From Stenotrophomonas maltophilia (lineage in GTDB: Bacteria; Pseudomonadota; Gammaproteobacteria; Xanthomonadales; Xanthomonadaceae): a DNA stretch of 64,000 nucleotides. The first letter of the stretch is position 1; every line of letters starts with the position of its first letter. Location: assembly GCF_003970865.1 (NCBI RefSeq), contig NZ_RXLZ01000003.1:1-64000 (forward strand). Reading direction: 5' to 3'. The notes under the pieces were generated by a model, which was given only the letters and a program-made list of their open reading frames with translations, searched no databases and was not told the origin of the DNA. Of the stretch, positions 24,140-34,266 are shown one piece after another. Position numbers and translations under genes: made by a program.

Positions 24140-25182
24140 TCAACGGCGCCGGCTACGGGCGCATGCCAGATCCGCTGCCACATCGCGGCCAGCCGGCGAC
24201 CGGCGTCAGCACGCGCGGCGGGACTGCTGTAATCCGTCCGCACCTGCTCGGGCGTGATCGGTCGCCACTGCCCGTCGACCTGCTCGGCCACGGCAAAGTT
24301 GAAGGTGTAGTCGGGCTCCAGCCCCATGCGCAGGTCACTCAGGACCAGCCGCCCGTCCACCACTTGCGCACGCATGAAGCCACGGTTGAACCACGTCAGC
24401 TGCTGCACCGCCGGGATGCCCCCTGCTTCGCGCAATGCCTGCACGTTGGACGCGTGGCCTTCGAACTGCATCGGCCCATGGTCAGCCACCAGCGAGCGGT
24501 CGCCCACCACGTAGCCGTTCGGCGTCATCGCCACCACGCGCCACAGCAGGGTGTTGAACGGCATCGGCACCGAGAAGCGCGGCGCATCGCCCAGGCCCAT
24601 CGCCGCCAGGCTCTGCTGGGCAGCACGGTCGACCTGGGCCTTTGCGATCAGGCCCCAGCCCAGGTAGGCACTGCTGACCAGCAACGCCGCACCCAGCACC
24701 TTGCCAGCCCAGGGGCGGGCGCGGCCAAACCAGGCCAGCACGCAGCCCAGCAGCAGCCACACCGTGTAGCCAAGATCGATGATGAAGACACTGGAACCCA
24801 TGGTCGGGTGTGGGCGCAGCGGCCACCACAACTGGGTGCCGTAGACGGTGAACGCATCCAGCACGGGATGGGTGACCAGCGCCAGCTGGATCGCCCAGAA
24901 CCAGCGCACCGGTGACTGCGCGACGCGGCCATTGCCGAAGCGCTTGAACAACCACCAGATCAGCGCCGCCACCCAGGGCAGCACCAGCAGCGAATGGCTG
25001 AAACTGCGGTGCTCGATCATGTTCACCACCGGGTCGGCGGCGGTGAAGCCAAGCCACAGGGCATCGAGGTCCGGCAGGGTGCCGAGCGCGGCACCGGCCA
25101 GCAGGGCCGCGCGGCGGTGGCCGGGCGGAGCGATGGCAGCAGCGACGGCGCCGCCGAGCACGATCTGGGTCAGGGAATCCAT
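24136..25182 (-). CDS. YdjM-like membrane-bound metal-dependent hydrolase (DUF457)
   Basis: This 348-residue protein has an N-terminal metal-binding membrane domain with HRSFSHSLL (about residues 58-66) and THPVLDAFT (about 104-112), the His/Asp sites of the YdjM family, and four or five helices. The remaining 170 residues form a soluble domain. The catalytic role is presumed and the substrate unknown; E. coli YdjM belongs to the SOS regulon, but I see no clear LexA box here. The stop codon TAG is supplied by the GTAG of a SMAG unit. Confidence 0.8.
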   Translation of the reverse strand: MDSLTQIVLGGAVAAAIAPPGHRRAALLAGAALGTLPDLDALWLGFTAADPVVNMIEHRSFSHSLLVLPWVAALIWWLFKRFGNGRVAQSPVRWFWAIQLALVTHPVLDAFTVYGTQLWWPLRPHPTMGSSVFIIDLGYTVWLLLGCVLAWFGRARPWAGKVLGAALLVSSAYLGWGLIAKAQVDRAAQQSLAAMGLGDAPRFSVPMPFNTLLWRVVAMTPNGYVVGDRSLVADHGPMQFEGHASNVQALREAGGIPAVQQLTWFNRGFMRAQVVDGRLVLSDLRMGLEPDYTFNFAVAEQVDGQWRPITPEQVRTDYSSPAARADAGRRLAAMWQRIWHAPVAGAVE

Positions 25183-25214
25183 GGGCCGATGCTAGCGGCT
25201 TGCGGGCGGTGTAT

Positions 25215-25284
25215 GTAGAGCCGAGCCCATGCTCGGCTGCTCTTCGTTTGGCGCCACGTCAGCCGAGAATGGGCTCGGCTCTAC
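25215..25284. repeat. Inverted pair of SMAG-like palindromes
   Basis: A plus unit at 25215-25244 (GTAGAGCCGAGCCCATGCTC then GGCTGCTCTT) and a minus unit at 25261-25284 (GTAGAGCCGAGCCCATTCTC then GGCT) can pair with each other across a short loop. They lie between the LpxH-like and YdjM-like genes. Confidence 0.85.
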
Positions 25285-25301
25285 AGGAGGACAGACGCGC
25301 G

Positions 25302-26102
25302 TTATGCCGCCTGCGACAACCGCGCCCCTGGCAGTTCCACCAGAGTCTGGCCGTTGTGGTCCAGCAGGCGCAGCGCGCCATCATGGTCTTCGGCCAGTGC
25401 GGTCAGGCTCTCCACCCAGTCGCCATCATTGGCGTAGACCAGGCCATCGCGTTCGATCAGCGCAGCGCGATGGATGTGACCACAGACGATGCCATCCAGT
25501 CCGCGCCGGCGCACGTCATCCAGCCCAGCCTGCACGAAACGCTCGATGTAGCGTTCGGCGGCGCCGCTGCGCTTCTTCAGGAACTCCGACAGCGACCAGT
25601 AGCGCATGCCCAGCCGGCGCCGCACCGCGTTCAGCGCCTGGTTGCCGGTCAGGATGCGGTAGTACAGCCAGTCGCCGAACTTTTCCTGCAGGCCGCCGAA
25701 GTGGGTCACGCCGTCGTACTCGTCCCCGTGCGCGACCAGCAGGCGACGGCCATCGGCGGTCACATGGATGGCGCGACGGCGCACCTGCATCGCTGGCAGC
25801 ATCAGCCCGCACACGTGGCGCAGCGATGCGTCATGGTTGCCGGGGATGTAGACGATCTCGGTCCCGGCACGGCGCAGCGCGTGCAGGGCCTGGATGACTT
25901 CGCTGTGCGACTGCCGCCAGTTGGCGCGGCGATGCGCCATCCACCACAGGTCGATGATGTCGCCGACCAGATACAACCGTTCACAGCGCAGCTGCGAGAG
26001 GAACCGTGCCAGCTCGGTGGCATGGCAATGACGTGAACCCAGGTGCACATCGGAGACGAACACTGCGCGCCGGTGCGGCGACAGGTTCGCCAGCGCGCTC
26101 AT
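25302..26102 (-). CDS. LpxH-like metallophosphoesterase (UDP-2,3-diacylglucosamine diphosphatase family)
   Basis: This 266-residue calcineurin-type phosphoesterase has a full two-metal site: FVSDVHLGS (Asp18, His20), GDIIDLWW (Asp48), GNHDA (Asn89, His90), AHGDEYD and CGHIHRA. The family includes enzymes that cleave UDP-diacylglucosamine in lipid A synthesis, but this sequence differs from E. coli LpxH and could be a paralogue acting on another substrate. The ATG at 26102 overlaps the upstream acyltransferase stop codon by 4 bp, so both products probably serve envelope lipid metabolism. Confidence 0.8.
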   Translation of the reverse strand: MSALANLSPHRRAVFVSDVHLGSRHCHATELARFLSQLRCERLYLVGDIIDLWWMAHRRANWRQSHSEVIQALHALRRAGTEIVYIPGNHDASLRHVCGLMLPAMQVRRRAIHVTADGRRLLVAHGDEYDGVTHFGGLQEKFGDWLYYRILTGNQALNAVRRRLGMRYWSLSEFLKKRSGAAERYIERFVQAGLDDVRRRGLDGIVCGHIHRAALIERDGLVYANDGDWVESLTALAEDHDGALRLLDHNGQTLVELPGARLSQAA

Positions 26103-27829
26103 GCCGGCGTCCCCGCGTCGCGCAGGTAGCGTTTGCGCTTGTTCGGCCGGATCGCGCACAGGTCCACTTCGATCAGGCCGTCGATCGAATCACTGAAGTC
26201 CGGATCGACACCGAAAGCCAGGAAACGCGCACCGCCGGGTTCGCACAGATCGGTGTACTGGCGGTACAGCGTCGGCACGCCGGTGCCGAGCGCGGCCAGG
26301 TTGGCTTTCAGCACGTCGAACGCGGCGCCTGCATCCAGTTCGCCGAAACTCGGCGGTGCAGCGAAGTACTGGAACGGCCGGTTCGATTCGGCCAGGCCAG
26401 CGGTACCGCTGTAATAGCGCTGGTAGTACGCCACCAGCTGCTCGCGCGCATCGCGTGGTAGCGCCGCGCTGATCGACACGGCGCCGAACAGGTAGCGGAT
26501 GCCCGGCCGGCACTGCAGGTAGGCTCCGATGCCCTGCCACAGGTAGTCCAGGCTGCGGCTGCCCCAGTAGTCGGGCACCACGAAGCTGCGGCCCAGTTCC
26601 AGGCCTTCGGCGATGTGGGTGATGGCATCGTCGGAATAGCGGAACAGCGACGCGCTGTAGAGCCCTGACAGTCCGTGCCGGGCCAGCGCATGGGCGCCGC
26701 GCATGATCCGGTACGCGCCGGCGATGCGCTGCGCGGCCGCGTCCCAGATCACGATGTGCTCGTACTGCGGGTCGTAATCGTCCAGGTCGCGGCTGCGCCC
26801 GGTGCCCTCGCCCACCTGGCGGAAGGTCAGCTCGCGCAGGCGGCCGAGCTCCAGCAGCAGCGGCGAATCGGCAGTACAGGTGGCCAGCAGGATCTGCTTG
26901 CCATCGGCGGTCTGGCCCAGCTGGGTGGCTGCGGCAATCCCCGCGGCGACCTGCGAAGGCGGCACGGGGGCCGCCAGCGGCTCGGGGCCTGCGAAGACAG
27001 CGGCACTGCCGGCCGCGCCATTACGGCCCAGCGCATACAGCGCGCGGCGTACCGCCAGCAGCTGTGCGCCCGGGTCACCGCCCTTGCCCAGCTGCATCGG
27101 CTCACCGATGCTCAGCCGCAGCGGACGGCCACGACGGGTGAACATCTCGCGCGCCAGCAGCGCGGTGCCGGCCGGCTTGAACAGGGTCGAGGCGCCGTAG
27201 AACAGCGCCGAGTTGCGCGCCTCCACGCGCACCGGCAGCACCGGCGCGCCGGCGGCACGGGCAAAGCGGACGAAGCCGCGCTGCCAGCGGCCATCGCGGA
27301 TGCCGCGCAGCGACAGCCGCGAGACCTCGCCGGCCGGGAACACGATCACGCACTGCTCGGCGGCCAGCGCCTCTTCGACGGCATGCAGGCTGCCACGCTG
27401 GGCCTTGCCACCGAGGATGCGCATCGGCAGCAGCAGGTCCTGCAGTGGCGCGATGGCCCCCAGCAGATCGTTGGCCACGATACGCACGTCACGACGGATG
27501 CGGCCGACCGCGTCCAGCAATGCGAGGGCGTCCAGCGCTCCGGAAGGGTGATTGGCGACGATCAGCAGGCGACCGGTGGCGGGAATCTTCGCCAGCGCCG
27601 CCGGATCGACCTGGTACTGGCCATCGATGAACTCCAGGCCGGCGGCGACGAAGCCGAATCCACGCAATCCCGCACTGCGCTGCAGGAACGCTTCGATCTG
27701 GTCCAAGCGCGACCAGCGGCCGACGCTGCGCAGCAACGGCCGCGCCAATTGCCCCCGGCGGCCATGGAACCAATCGGGGAAGCGTTGCTGGAGACGCTGT
27801 TCAAGTTCCTGCATGGCGGATCCACTCAT
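26099..27829 (-). CDS. OlsF-like fused acyltransferase: PlsC-type domain plus OlsB/hemolysin-type GNAT domain
   Basis: This 576-residue protein has two acyltransferase modules. Residues about 60-290 form a PlsC-like domain with NHPSGALD (His94, Asp100; five residues between them instead of the classical four) and [10 protein letters not shown] (163-172). Residues about 345-560 form a GNAT domain of the OlsB/hemolysin type ([34 protein letters not shown]). This order is that of OlsF, which makes ornithine lipid by N- then O-acylation. Whether this one does so is inferred. The starts at 27829 and 27814 are five codons apart. The LpxH-like gene overlaps by 4 bp. Confidence 0.75.
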   Translation of the reverse strand: MSGSAMQELEQRLQQRFPDWFHGRRGQLARPLLRSVGRWSRLDQIEAFLQRSAGLRGFGFVAAGLEFIDGQYQVDPAALAKIPATGRLLIVANHPSGALDALALLDAVGRIRRDVRIVANDLLGAIAPLQDLLLPMRILGGKAQRGSLHAVEEALAAEQCVIVFPAGEVSRLSLRGIRDGRWQRGFVRFARAAGAPVLPVRVEARNSALFYGASTLFKPAGTALLAREMFTRRGRPLRLSIGEPMQLGKGGDPGAQLLAVRRALYALGRNGAAGSAAVFAGPEPLAAPVPPSQVAAGIAAATQLGQTADGKQILLATCTADSPLLLELGRLRELTFRQVGEGTGRSRDLDDYDPQYEHIVIWDAAAQRIAGAYRIMRGAHALARHGLSGLYSASLFRYSDDAITHIAEGLELGRSFVVPDYWGSRSLDYLWQGIGAYLQCRPGIRYLFGAVSISAALPRDAREQLVAYYQRYYSGTAGLAESNRPFQYFAAPPSFGELDAGAAFDVLKANLAALGTGVPTLYRQYTDLCEPGGARFLAFGVDPDFSDSIDGLIEVDLCAIRPNKRKRYLRDAGTPA

Positions 27830-28150
27830 GCCCGGCGGCCGGATTGGCCGACAGCCTGCGCCCGGCAGGCGGCAGCCAGATGGCGGTTTTTGGGCAGAAC
27901 GATGACGGCTGGCCAGTCCTGGGGCGGGCGGGGTCGCCCGCACAGTCGAGGCCGGTCGCAGGCCGGTGCGTTGTCACGCTGGTGGAACACTGGGCCTCGA
28001 GGCTGGCCCCCAATCCCGGCCGGACGGCCCCTGCCGGGCCTACGCGGGCTTAACCACCGGCAACCGGTACAGGTTCACAATGCACAGGCGGCGCACCCCG
28101 TGTATCATTCGCGCCCATCTTTCCATCCGAATCAAGGGATATTACGCCTG
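27830..28150 (+). promoter_or_regulatory. metK: 321-bp divergent intergenic region with metK promoter
   Basis: TATCAT at 28103-28108 is a likely -10 for metK, with an AAGGGA ribosome site 11 bp before its ATG. I looked for a SAM-binding riboswitch and saw none. The rest is GC-rich with short inverted segments but no gene. Confidence 0.5.
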
Positions 28151-29362
28151 ATGTCCAGCTATCTCTTCACCTCCGAGTCGGTCTCCGAAGGCCATCCGGA
28201 CAAGGTTGCCGACCAGATCTCCGATGCGGTGCTGGACGCGATCCTGACCCAGGACCAGCGCGCCCGCGTGGCCTGCGAGACCATGGTCAAGACCGGCGTT
28301 GCCATCGTCGCCGGTGAGATCACCACCAGCGCCTGGATCGACCTGGAAGCGCTGACCCGCAAGGTCATCACGGACATCGGCTACGACAGCTCCGACGTCG
28401 GCTTCGACGGCGCCACCTGCGGCGTGCTGAACCTGATCGGCAAGCAGTCGCCGCACATCGCCCAGGGCGTGGACCGCAAGAAGCCGGAAGAAATGGGCGC
28501 TGGCGACCAAGGCCTGATGTTCGGCTATGCCACCAACGAGACCGACAGCTACATGCCGGCCGCGATCCACCTGTCGCACCGCCTGGTCGAGCAGCAGGCC
28601 AAGATCCGCAAGAAGAAGAACTCGCCGCTGTCGTGGCTGCGCCCGGACGCCAAGAGCCAGGTCACCCTGCGCTATGAAAACGGCGTGGTCTCGGCCATCG
28701 ACGCCGTGGTCCTGTCGACCCAGCACGCCCCGGGCATCAAGCAGAAGGACCTCATCGAGACCGTCCGCGAAGAGATCATCAAGCCGGTGCTGCCGGCCAA
28801 GTGGCTGCACAAGGGCACCAAGTTCCACATCAATCCGACCGGCAAGTTCGAGATCGGTGGCCCGGTGGGCGACTGCGGCCTGACCGGTCGCAAGATCATC
28901 GTCGACACCTACGGCGGCTGGGCCCGTCACGGTGGTGGCGCCTTCTCCGGCAAGGACCCGTCCAAGGTCGACCGTTCGGCAGCCTACGCGGCCCGCTACG
29001 TCGCCAAGAACGTGGTCGCCGCCGGCCTGGCCGACCGCTGCGAAGTTCAGGTCTCCTACGCCATTGGCGTGGCTGAGCCGACCTCGATCTCGGTCACCAC
29101 CTTCGGCACCGGCAAGATCAGCGACGACAAGATCGAGAAGCTGATCCGCAAGCACTTCGACCTGCGCCCGTACGGCATCATCAAGATGCTGGACCTGGTG
29201 CACCCGATGTACCAGCAGACCGCGGCCTACGGCCACTTCGGCCGCAAGCCGAAGGAGTTCAGTTACCTCAACGGCGAAGGCGAGACCGTCAACGCCACGG
29301 CCTTCTCCTGGGAGAAGACCGACCGCGCCGCCGCCCTGCGCGCCGATGCGAAGCTGAAGTAA
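28151..29362 (+). CDS. metK: S-adenosylmethionine synthetase
   Basis: This 403-residue cytoplasmic enzyme makes SAM from methionine and ATP. Signatures are [20 protein letters not shown] (residues 5-24), the ATP-binding [12 protein letters not shown] (about 117-128) and the P-loop-like [16 protein letters not shown] (about 261-276). Length is slightly above E. coli MetK (384). It supplies the methyl donor whose by-product is recycled by AhcY, encoded 8 kb away. A terminator follows at 29370. Confidence 0.97.
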   Translation: MSSYLFTSESVSEGHPDKVADQISDAVLDAILTQDQRARVACETMVKTGVAIVAGEITTSAWIDLEALTRKVITDIGYDSSDVGFDGATCGVLNLIGKQSPHIAQGVDRKKPEEMGAGDQGLMFGYATNETDSYMPAAIHLSHRLVEQQAKIRKKKNSPLSWLRPDAKSQVTLRYENGVVSAIDAVVLSTQHAPGIKQKDLIETVREEIIKPVLPAKWLHKGTKFHINPTGKFEIGGPVGDCGLTGRKIIVDTYGGWARHGGGAFSGKDPSKVDRSAAYAARYVAKNVVAAGLADRCEVQVSYAIGVAEPTSISVTTFGTGKISDDKIEKLIRKHFDLRPYGIIKMLDLVHPMYQQTAAYGHFGRKPKEFSYLNGEGETVNATAFSWEKTDRAAALRADAKLK

Positions 29363-29369
29363 GAAACAC

Positions 29370-29400
29370 GAAGGGCCGCTCACGCGGCCCTTCTCTTTTC
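29370..29400 (+). terminator. metK: Intrinsic terminator of metK
   Basis: GAAGGGCCGC and its complement form a 10-bp stem around a TCAC loop, followed by TCTTTTC. Confidence 0.85.
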
Positions 29401-29402
29401 TG

Positions 29403-29428
29403 GTAGAGCCGGCCGCTGGCCGGCTTTC
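29403..29428 (+). repeat. SMAG-like GTAG palindrome
   Basis: GTAGAGCCGGCCGCTGGCCG then GCTTTC, directly after the metK terminator. Confidence 0.8.
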
Positions 29429-29492
29429 TTTTACCGCCTTGCAAAGCAATCCCCCACGTGAGCACGCGGCCCTCTATCAAGGAAGATGGTGC

Positions 29493-30689
29493 ATGATTTC
29501 CCGACTGCTGGACCGCTGGTTCAGGGACAAGCCCACGCCCGAGGCATTTGCCGCGAAGGTCATCCAGACCGCGCGCCGGCTGGGCATCGACAAGCGGCTG
29601 GAATACGACGCGGGCCTGTTCCGCATCGCCTACAACGGCAGCTCGTTCTTCAACCTGCACAACGCCTACCACGCCTACCTGGACGTGGAGCGGAGCCGCC
29701 AGCGCGACGTGCTGGAACGCTTCACCAGCATCCTGGGCATGGCAGACGACGAGCAGCCGCCTTTTGCCGAGATCCGCGACCGGCTGCGCCCGGTGATCCG
29801 CAACCGCAACCTCCTCGATCAGATCATCCTGCAGGAGATGGAAGAAAACGGCCTCGACGCCCGGGTGTCCCTGCAGTACCGCCCGCTCACCGGGGAATGC
29901 GTGGAACTGCTGGCCGTGGACTACGACCAGCACACCACTACCCAGACCCGCGACCTGCCCGGGGAATGGGGCATCACCCTGGACCAGGCATTGACGATCG
30001 CGCGCGACAACCTGCGTGCACTGGACGATGCGCCCTTCATCGAGATCGCCCCGGGGCTGTTCCGCTCCGCCTGGAGCGATGCCTATGACAGCAGCCGCGT
30101 GCTGCTGCCCGAACTGCTGCACCGTCTTCCGTTGGCAGGCCCGCCGGTGTTCATGCTGCCCACCCGTGACGTGCTGCTGGTGGCCGGTGAACGTGATGAA
30201 GAGGCCCAGCAGGCGATGATTGCCCAGGCCAGCGAGGCCATGGACGATGGCCGGGTGATCAGCGGCGACATGCATCACTACGTGGAAGGCCAGCTGCAGC
30301 CCTTCACCCCGGCTAGCGAAGCGCTGCAGCAGGCACTGCGTGCCCTGCGCCTGCAGCTGCACGCGGGGCTGTACGCCACCCAGAAGGAACAGCTGGACAA
30401 GGTGCATGAGCTGCACGCGCACGACGTGTTCGTGGCCAACTTCATCGTCGACGGCAGCAACCATATCTCCATCGGCTGCTGGTCCGAAGGCGTGGAGACC
30501 TCACTGCCGCAGACCGACTTCATCGCGCTGGTGGTGGAAGAGAGCGATACCCAGATGGTCGAGTGGCACGTGGCGATGCGCGAATTCGGCCACCTGCTGG
30601 AAGCCGATACCCGGCACATCCACCCGCCGCGCTACCTGACCCGCGGCTTCCCCGACGCGGATCTGCGCACGCGCGTGCAGCCCGGCTGA
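29493..30689 (+). CDS. DUF1444-like cytoplasmic protein
   Basis: This 398-residue protein has no signal peptide or membrane helix. The opening FAAKVIQTARRLGIDKRLEY and the later run LPTRDVLLVAGERDEE resemble the DUF1444 (YtpQ) family, whose role is not known. The family is normally about 260-280 residues; the extra 120 C-terminal residues here form an additional acidic region. The ATG at 29493 has an AGGAAG ribosome site. It lies alone between metK and the thioesterase. Confidence 0.6.
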   Translation: MISRLLDRWFRDKPTPEAFAAKVIQTARRLGIDKRLEYDAGLFRIAYNGSSFFNLHNAYHAYLDVERSRQRDVLERFTSILGMADDEQPPFAEIRDRLRPVIRNRNLLDQIILQEMEENGLDARVSLQYRPLTGECVELLAVDYDQHTTTQTRDLPGEWGITLDQALTIARDNLRALDDAPFIEIAPGLFRSAWSDAYDSSRVLLPELLHRLPLAGPPVFMLPTRDVLLVAGERDEEAQQAMIAQASEAMDDGRVISGDMHHYVEGQLQPFTPASEALQQALRALRLQLHAGLYATQKEQLDKVHELHAHDVFVANFIVDGSNHISIGCWSEGVETSLPQTDFIALVVEESDTQMVEWHVAMREFGHLLEADTRHIHPPRYLTRGFPDADLRTRVQPG

Positions 30690-30737
30690 CGCGTCCCGTG
30701 CCATGGCCGCGGCCGGGCACGCCCGGCCCGCGCCCGA

Positions 30738-30743
30738 TACAAT
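30738..30743 (+). promoter_or_regulatory. -10 hexamer TACAAT six bases before the thioesterase ATG
   Basis: The spacing is the same as at dusB and would give a leaderless message. No ribosome site is seen. Confidence 0.55.
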
Positions 30744-30749
30744 CGCCCC

Positions 30750-31256
30750 ATGTCGACCGAACTGAAAACCCACCAGCTGTCCATGACCGTGCTGATGTCG
30801 CCGGAGATGGCCAATTTTTCCGGCAAGGTCCACGGCGGCGCGGTCCTGCGCCTGCTCGACCAGGTCGCCTACGCCTGCGCCAGCCGTTACGCCGGCAGCT
30901 ACGTGGTCACCCTGTCGGTGGACCAGGTGATGTTCCGCCAGCCCATCGCGGTGGGCGAGCTGGTCACCTTCCTGGCCTCGGTGAACCATACCGGCACCTC
31001 GTCGATGGAGATCGGCATCAAGGTGGTGGCCGAGGACATCCTCAAGCGCAGCGTGCGCCACGCCAACAGCTGCTTCTTCACGATGGTGGCAGTGGACGAG
31101 GAAGGCCGGCCGACGCCGGTGCCGGCATTGCAGCCGGTTACATCGGACGAGAAGCGTCGCCAGGCGGCCGCGCTGATCCGCCGCCAGCTGCGTCAGGAAA
31201 TGGAGCAGCGCCATCTGGAACTGCTGGCATCGAATCCGCCGTCGCCGGAAGAATGA
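30750..31256 (+). CDS. Hot-dog fold acyl-CoA thioesterase
   Basis: This 168-residue cytoplasmic enzyme has the hot-dog thioesterase signature NFSGKVHGGAVLRLLDQVAY (about residues 22-41, acidic residue on the long helix) and SVDQVMFRQPI, typical of the YciA/ACOT group. It probably hydrolyses acyl-CoA thioesters. It has a charged C-terminal helix (EKRRQAAALIRRQLRQEMEQ). No ribosome site precedes the ATG; a TACAAT hexamer lies 6 bp upstream. A SMAG dimer follows. Confidence 0.85.
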   Translation: MSTELKTHQLSMTVLMSPEMANFSGKVHGGAVLRLLDQVAYACASRYAGSYVVTLSVDQVMFRQPIAVGELVTFLASVNHTGTSSMEIGIKVVAEDILKRSVRHANSCFFTMVAVDEEGRPTPVPALQPVTSDEKRRQAAALIRRQLRQEMEQRHLELLASNPPSPEE

Positions 31257-31267
31257 GCGTGAACCCG

Positions 31268-31344
31268 GTAGTGCCGGCCGCTGGCCGGCAACCTCGCGCG
31301 TGCTGCCGAACATCATGAGGTTGCCGGCCAGCGGCCGGCACTAC
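31268..31344. repeat. SMAG dimer forming a long perfect hairpin
   Basis: GTAGTGCCGGCCGCTGGCCG then GCAACCTC is followed 21 nt later by its exact reverse complement. It lies between the convergent thioesterase and ppc genes. The same dimer type recurs at 34185 and 52165. Confidence 0.9.
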
Positions 31345-31382
31345 CATTTCGAATTCGCCGGGCCACGCCCGGCGGATGCATT

Positions 31383-34094
31383 TCACCCGGTGTTCTGCAC
31401 GCCCTGCGAAACACCGTTCACGCACGCCACCAGCGCGCGCAGCAGATCGTCATCCTCGCGTCCGCTGGCCCGCCAGCGTTGCAGCAGGTCCACCTGCAGC
31501 ACGCTGATGGGATCAACGTAGGGATTGCGCAGGCGGATCGACAGCGCCAGCCGCGCATCGTGGTCCAGCAGCGTCTGCTGGTCCATCAACGTCAGCAGCC
31601 AGTGCCGGGTGAGTTCCAGTTCGCGCTGCACCTGCGGGAAGAAGCGGTCGTGCAGGTCGCCCGACAGCAGCGAGAACTGCTCGGCGATGGTGATGTCGCC
31701 CTTGGACAGCACCATCGCGATGTCATCCAGGAAGGTGCGGAAGAACGGCCAGTCACGTGCCATCTCGCGCAGGGTCTGTTCGTGACCAGCATCGACCGCC
31801 GCCTGTAGGCCGCTGCCCACGCCATACCACCCGGGAATGACTGCACGCGCCTGGCTCCAGGCGAACACCCAGGGAATCGCTCGCAGGTTGCCCAATGCCG
31901 CGTCCTGACCGAGCCGGCGCGACGGACGCGAGCCCAGCGTCATCCGCTCGATCACGTCTATCGGCGTGGCCGTGCGGAAGTAGTCCATGAAGCCAGACTG
32001 GCCGACGAAGGCGCGGTACACCTCGCTGCTGGCCGATGACACCACGTCCATCACCGGTCGCCACTCATCCTCGCGCGGCTCGGCGGCACGCGGGCGCAGG
32101 CTGGCGCGCAGCACCGCACCCGTGGCCTGCTCCAGCGAGCGCAGGGCCAGCGCGCGGATGCCGTATTTGCGATGGATCACCTCGCCCTGCTCGGTCACCC
32201 GCAGGCGGCCATCGATGCTGCCGCGCGGCGACGCATCGACCGCGTGCGTGGTCTTGCCACCGCCACGGCTGATCGAACCGCCACGGCCATGGAAGAAGGT
32301 CAGCCGGATGCCGGCTTCGGCCGCCACCTCCAGCAGTTCCACCTGTGCTCGCTGAAGGCCCCAACGCGAAGCAGCAATGCCACCATCCTTGCTGCTGTCC
32401 GAATAGCCGAGCATCACCATCTGCACGTCGTCGCGTGCCTGCAGGTGCGCGCGATAGATCGGGTCGGCCAGCAGGTCACGCAGGGTCGCGGTGCCGCGTT
32501 TGAGATCATCCACGGTCTCGAACAGAGGGGCGATGTCCAGCGGCACTGCACCGCCCTCTTCCACCAGGCCGCCACGGCGCGCCAGCGCCAGCACCGCCAG
32601 CACATCGCTGCGATCGTGCGCCATCGAGATGATGTAGCTGCCCAGTGCATCGCCGCCATGCCGCGCACGCGCATCGGCCAGCGCGGCGAACACCGCATCC
32701 AGCCGCTGGTTGCCCTCGTCGTCGCCCTTCGGCAACGGTGCCTCACCACTGGCATGCGGTGCCAGCAGGTGCGCGCGGCCCAAGGCATCCAGCCCCTCCC
32801 ACGCCGCGTCGCCGCCCAGCACCGTCGCCAGCGCACGCGCATGCACGCTCGATTCCTGGCGCACATCCAACCGCGCCAGATGGAAGCCGAACGTCTTCAC
32901 CCGCCACAGCAGGCGCTGCACGGCAAAGCCGCCGGCATGTTCGCCGCGATTGGCGCGCAGGCTGTCGAGGATCAGCTGCAGGTCGTCGATCAGTTCGGCG
33001 GGGCCGGCGTAGGCGCCCTCGCCATCGTCCAGCGTCGCCTGCAGGCGTGCGCGCATGCGGTCGTTGAGCAGGCGGTACGGCATGTCGGCGTGGCGCGGAC
33101 GCGACTGCACCTGCGGCAGCAGCTGCTGGTACTGCACCACGCGCGCCTGCAGCGCATCGCTCACGCCCACCCGCTCGGTGGACTGGCTGAGCAGGCTGGC
33201 CAGCTGCAGCAGTTCCTTCTGGTAGCGCCCGAGCACCGCCTGCCGCTGCGCATCCAGCGTGTTGCGGATGGTGCTGGCATCCACGTTCGGGTTGCCGTCC
33301 ATGTCGCCGCCCACCCAGGTGCCAAAACGCAGCAGGCGCGGCAGCGGCAGTTCTTCGCCGTAGGTATCGCGCAGCGCCTGCTGCAGCGATTCGTACAGCA
33401 CCGGAATCACCCGGTACAGCACCTGCACCAGATAGAAGCCGACATGCTCGCGTTCGTCATCCACGGTAGGCCGCACTGGCGAGGAATCGGTGGTCTGCCA
33501 CGAGGCAGTCAGCGCCATGCGGAAGCGCGCAGCATCGGCAGCGGCCTCCCCAGGCGTGCGCTGGCCGTCGAGGTTGTCGACCAGGCTGGCCACCATCAGC
33601 TGCTCTTTTTCCAGCAGCGCGCGGCGTACCGCTTCGGTCGGGTGCGCGGTGAACACCGGTTCGATGTCGATGCGCGGGAGCCACTGCCCCAACTCGTCCA
33701 GGCCCACGCCCTGCGCCTTCAAGTGCTGCAGCGCATCCTGCAGGCCATCGGGCTGTGCACCTGCAGTACCGGCGCGCTGGTAGTCACGGCGGCGGCGGAT
33801 GCGATGCACGCGCTCGGCGATGTTGACCACCTGGAAGTAGGTACTGAAGGCCCGCACCATGGTCTCGGCCTGTTGTGGCGTACGCCCGGCCAGGCCATCA
33901 GCCAGCTCCGACAGCGGCGCCTGGTTCTCGCGGCGGGCGATGGCGCGGGTGCGCACGTCTTCGACATCGTCGAGGAAGGCGGCGGAGACCTGCTCAACCA
34001 GCAGGTCGCCGACCAGCGCGCCAAGTCGGCGCACGTCATCGCGAAGCGGAAGATCGGGAGAAGCAAACTCGATGCTGCTGCGGTACTCGTTCAT
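31383..34094 (-). CDS. ppc: Phosphoenolpyruvate carboxylase
   Basis: This 903-residue enzyme carboxylates phosphoenolpyruvate to oxaloacetate to refill the citric acid cycle. It has the catalytic His in [11 protein letters not shown] (near residue 150), the glycine loop [13 protein letters not shown] (E. coli has SIGRGG), the VTEQGEVI segment and the conserved C-terminus GVQNTG. E. coli Ppc has 883 residues. The ATG at 34094 gives [10 protein letters not shown]; an in-frame TTG at 34118 was rejected. No clear ribosome site is visible. Confidence 0.95.
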   Translation of the reverse strand: MNEYRSSIEFASPDLPLRDDVRRLGALVGDLLVEQVSAAFLDDVEDVRTRAIARRENQAPLSELADGLAGRTPQQAETMVRAFSTYFQVVNIAERVHRIRRRRDYQRAGTAGAQPDGLQDALQHLKAQGVGLDELGQWLPRIDIEPVFTAHPTEAVRRALLEKEQLMVASLVDNLDGQRTPGEAAADAARFRMALTASWQTTDSSPVRPTVDDEREHVGFYLVQVLYRVIPVLYESLQQALRDTYGEELPLPRLLRFGTWVGGDMDGNPNVDASTIRNTLDAQRQAVLGRYQKELLQLASLLSQSTERVGVSDALQARVVQYQQLLPQVQSRPRHADMPYRLLNDRMRARLQATLDDGEGAYAGPAELIDDLQLILDSLRANRGEHAGGFAVQRLLWRVKTFGFHLARLDVRQESSVHARALATVLGGDAAWEGLDALGRAHLLAPHASGEAPLPKGDDEGNQRLDAVFAALADARARHGGDALGSYIISMAHDRSDVLAVLALARRGGLVEEGGAVPLDIAPLFETVDDLKRGTATLRDLLADPIYRAHLQARDDVQMVMLGYSDSSKDGGIAASRWGLQRAQVELLEVAAEAGIRLTFFHGRGGSISRGGGKTTHAVDASPRGSIDGRLRVTEQGEVIHRKYGIRALALRSLEQATGAVLRASLRPRAAEPREDEWRPVMDVVSSASSEVYRAFVGQSGFMDYFRTATPIDVIERMTLGSRPSRRLGQDAALGNLRAIPWVFAWSQARAVIPGWYGVGSGLQAAVDAGHEQTLREMARDWPFFRTFLDDIAMVLSKGDITIAEQFSLLSGDLHDRFFPQVQRELELTRHWLLTLMDQQTLLDHDARLALSIRLRNPYVDPISVLQVDLLQRWRASGREDDDLLRALVACVNGVSQGVQNTG

Positions 34095-34184
34095 CGGCGA
34101 CGCACAGGCCTCGGTCAACGGATCCAGGCCCCAAGCCTATCCCAGATCGGGCGTCGTGCTGCGATGCAAAAATGGTTTCATCTG

Positions 34185-34257
34185 GTAGTGCCGGCCGCTG
34201 GCCGGCAACCTCAGGTTGCATGGCTCCATGAGGTTGCCGGCCAGCGGCCGGCACTAC
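34185..34257. repeat. SMAG dimer forming a long hairpin
   Basis: It has the same arms as the dimer at 31268, with a different loop (aggttgcatggctccat). It lies between the S9 peptidase stop codon and the ppc start codon. Confidence 0.9.
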
Positions 34258-34266
34258 CGGGTCCGG

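Noticed and set aside
24136-25182. LexA control of the YdjM-like gene
   Set aside because: E. coli ydjM is in the SOS regulon, but I saw no convincing CTG-N10-CAG type site upstream in the expected place.
28020-28150. SAM riboswitch upstream of metK
   Set aside because: I found none of the conserved cores of the known SAM-binding classes. Only a -10 and a ribosome site are visible.
31268-34257. CRISPR-like array suggested by repeated palindromes at 31268 and 34185
   Set aside because: The repeats are far apart, flank genes, occur in both orientations and have no regular spacers or cas genes. They are SMAG dimers.
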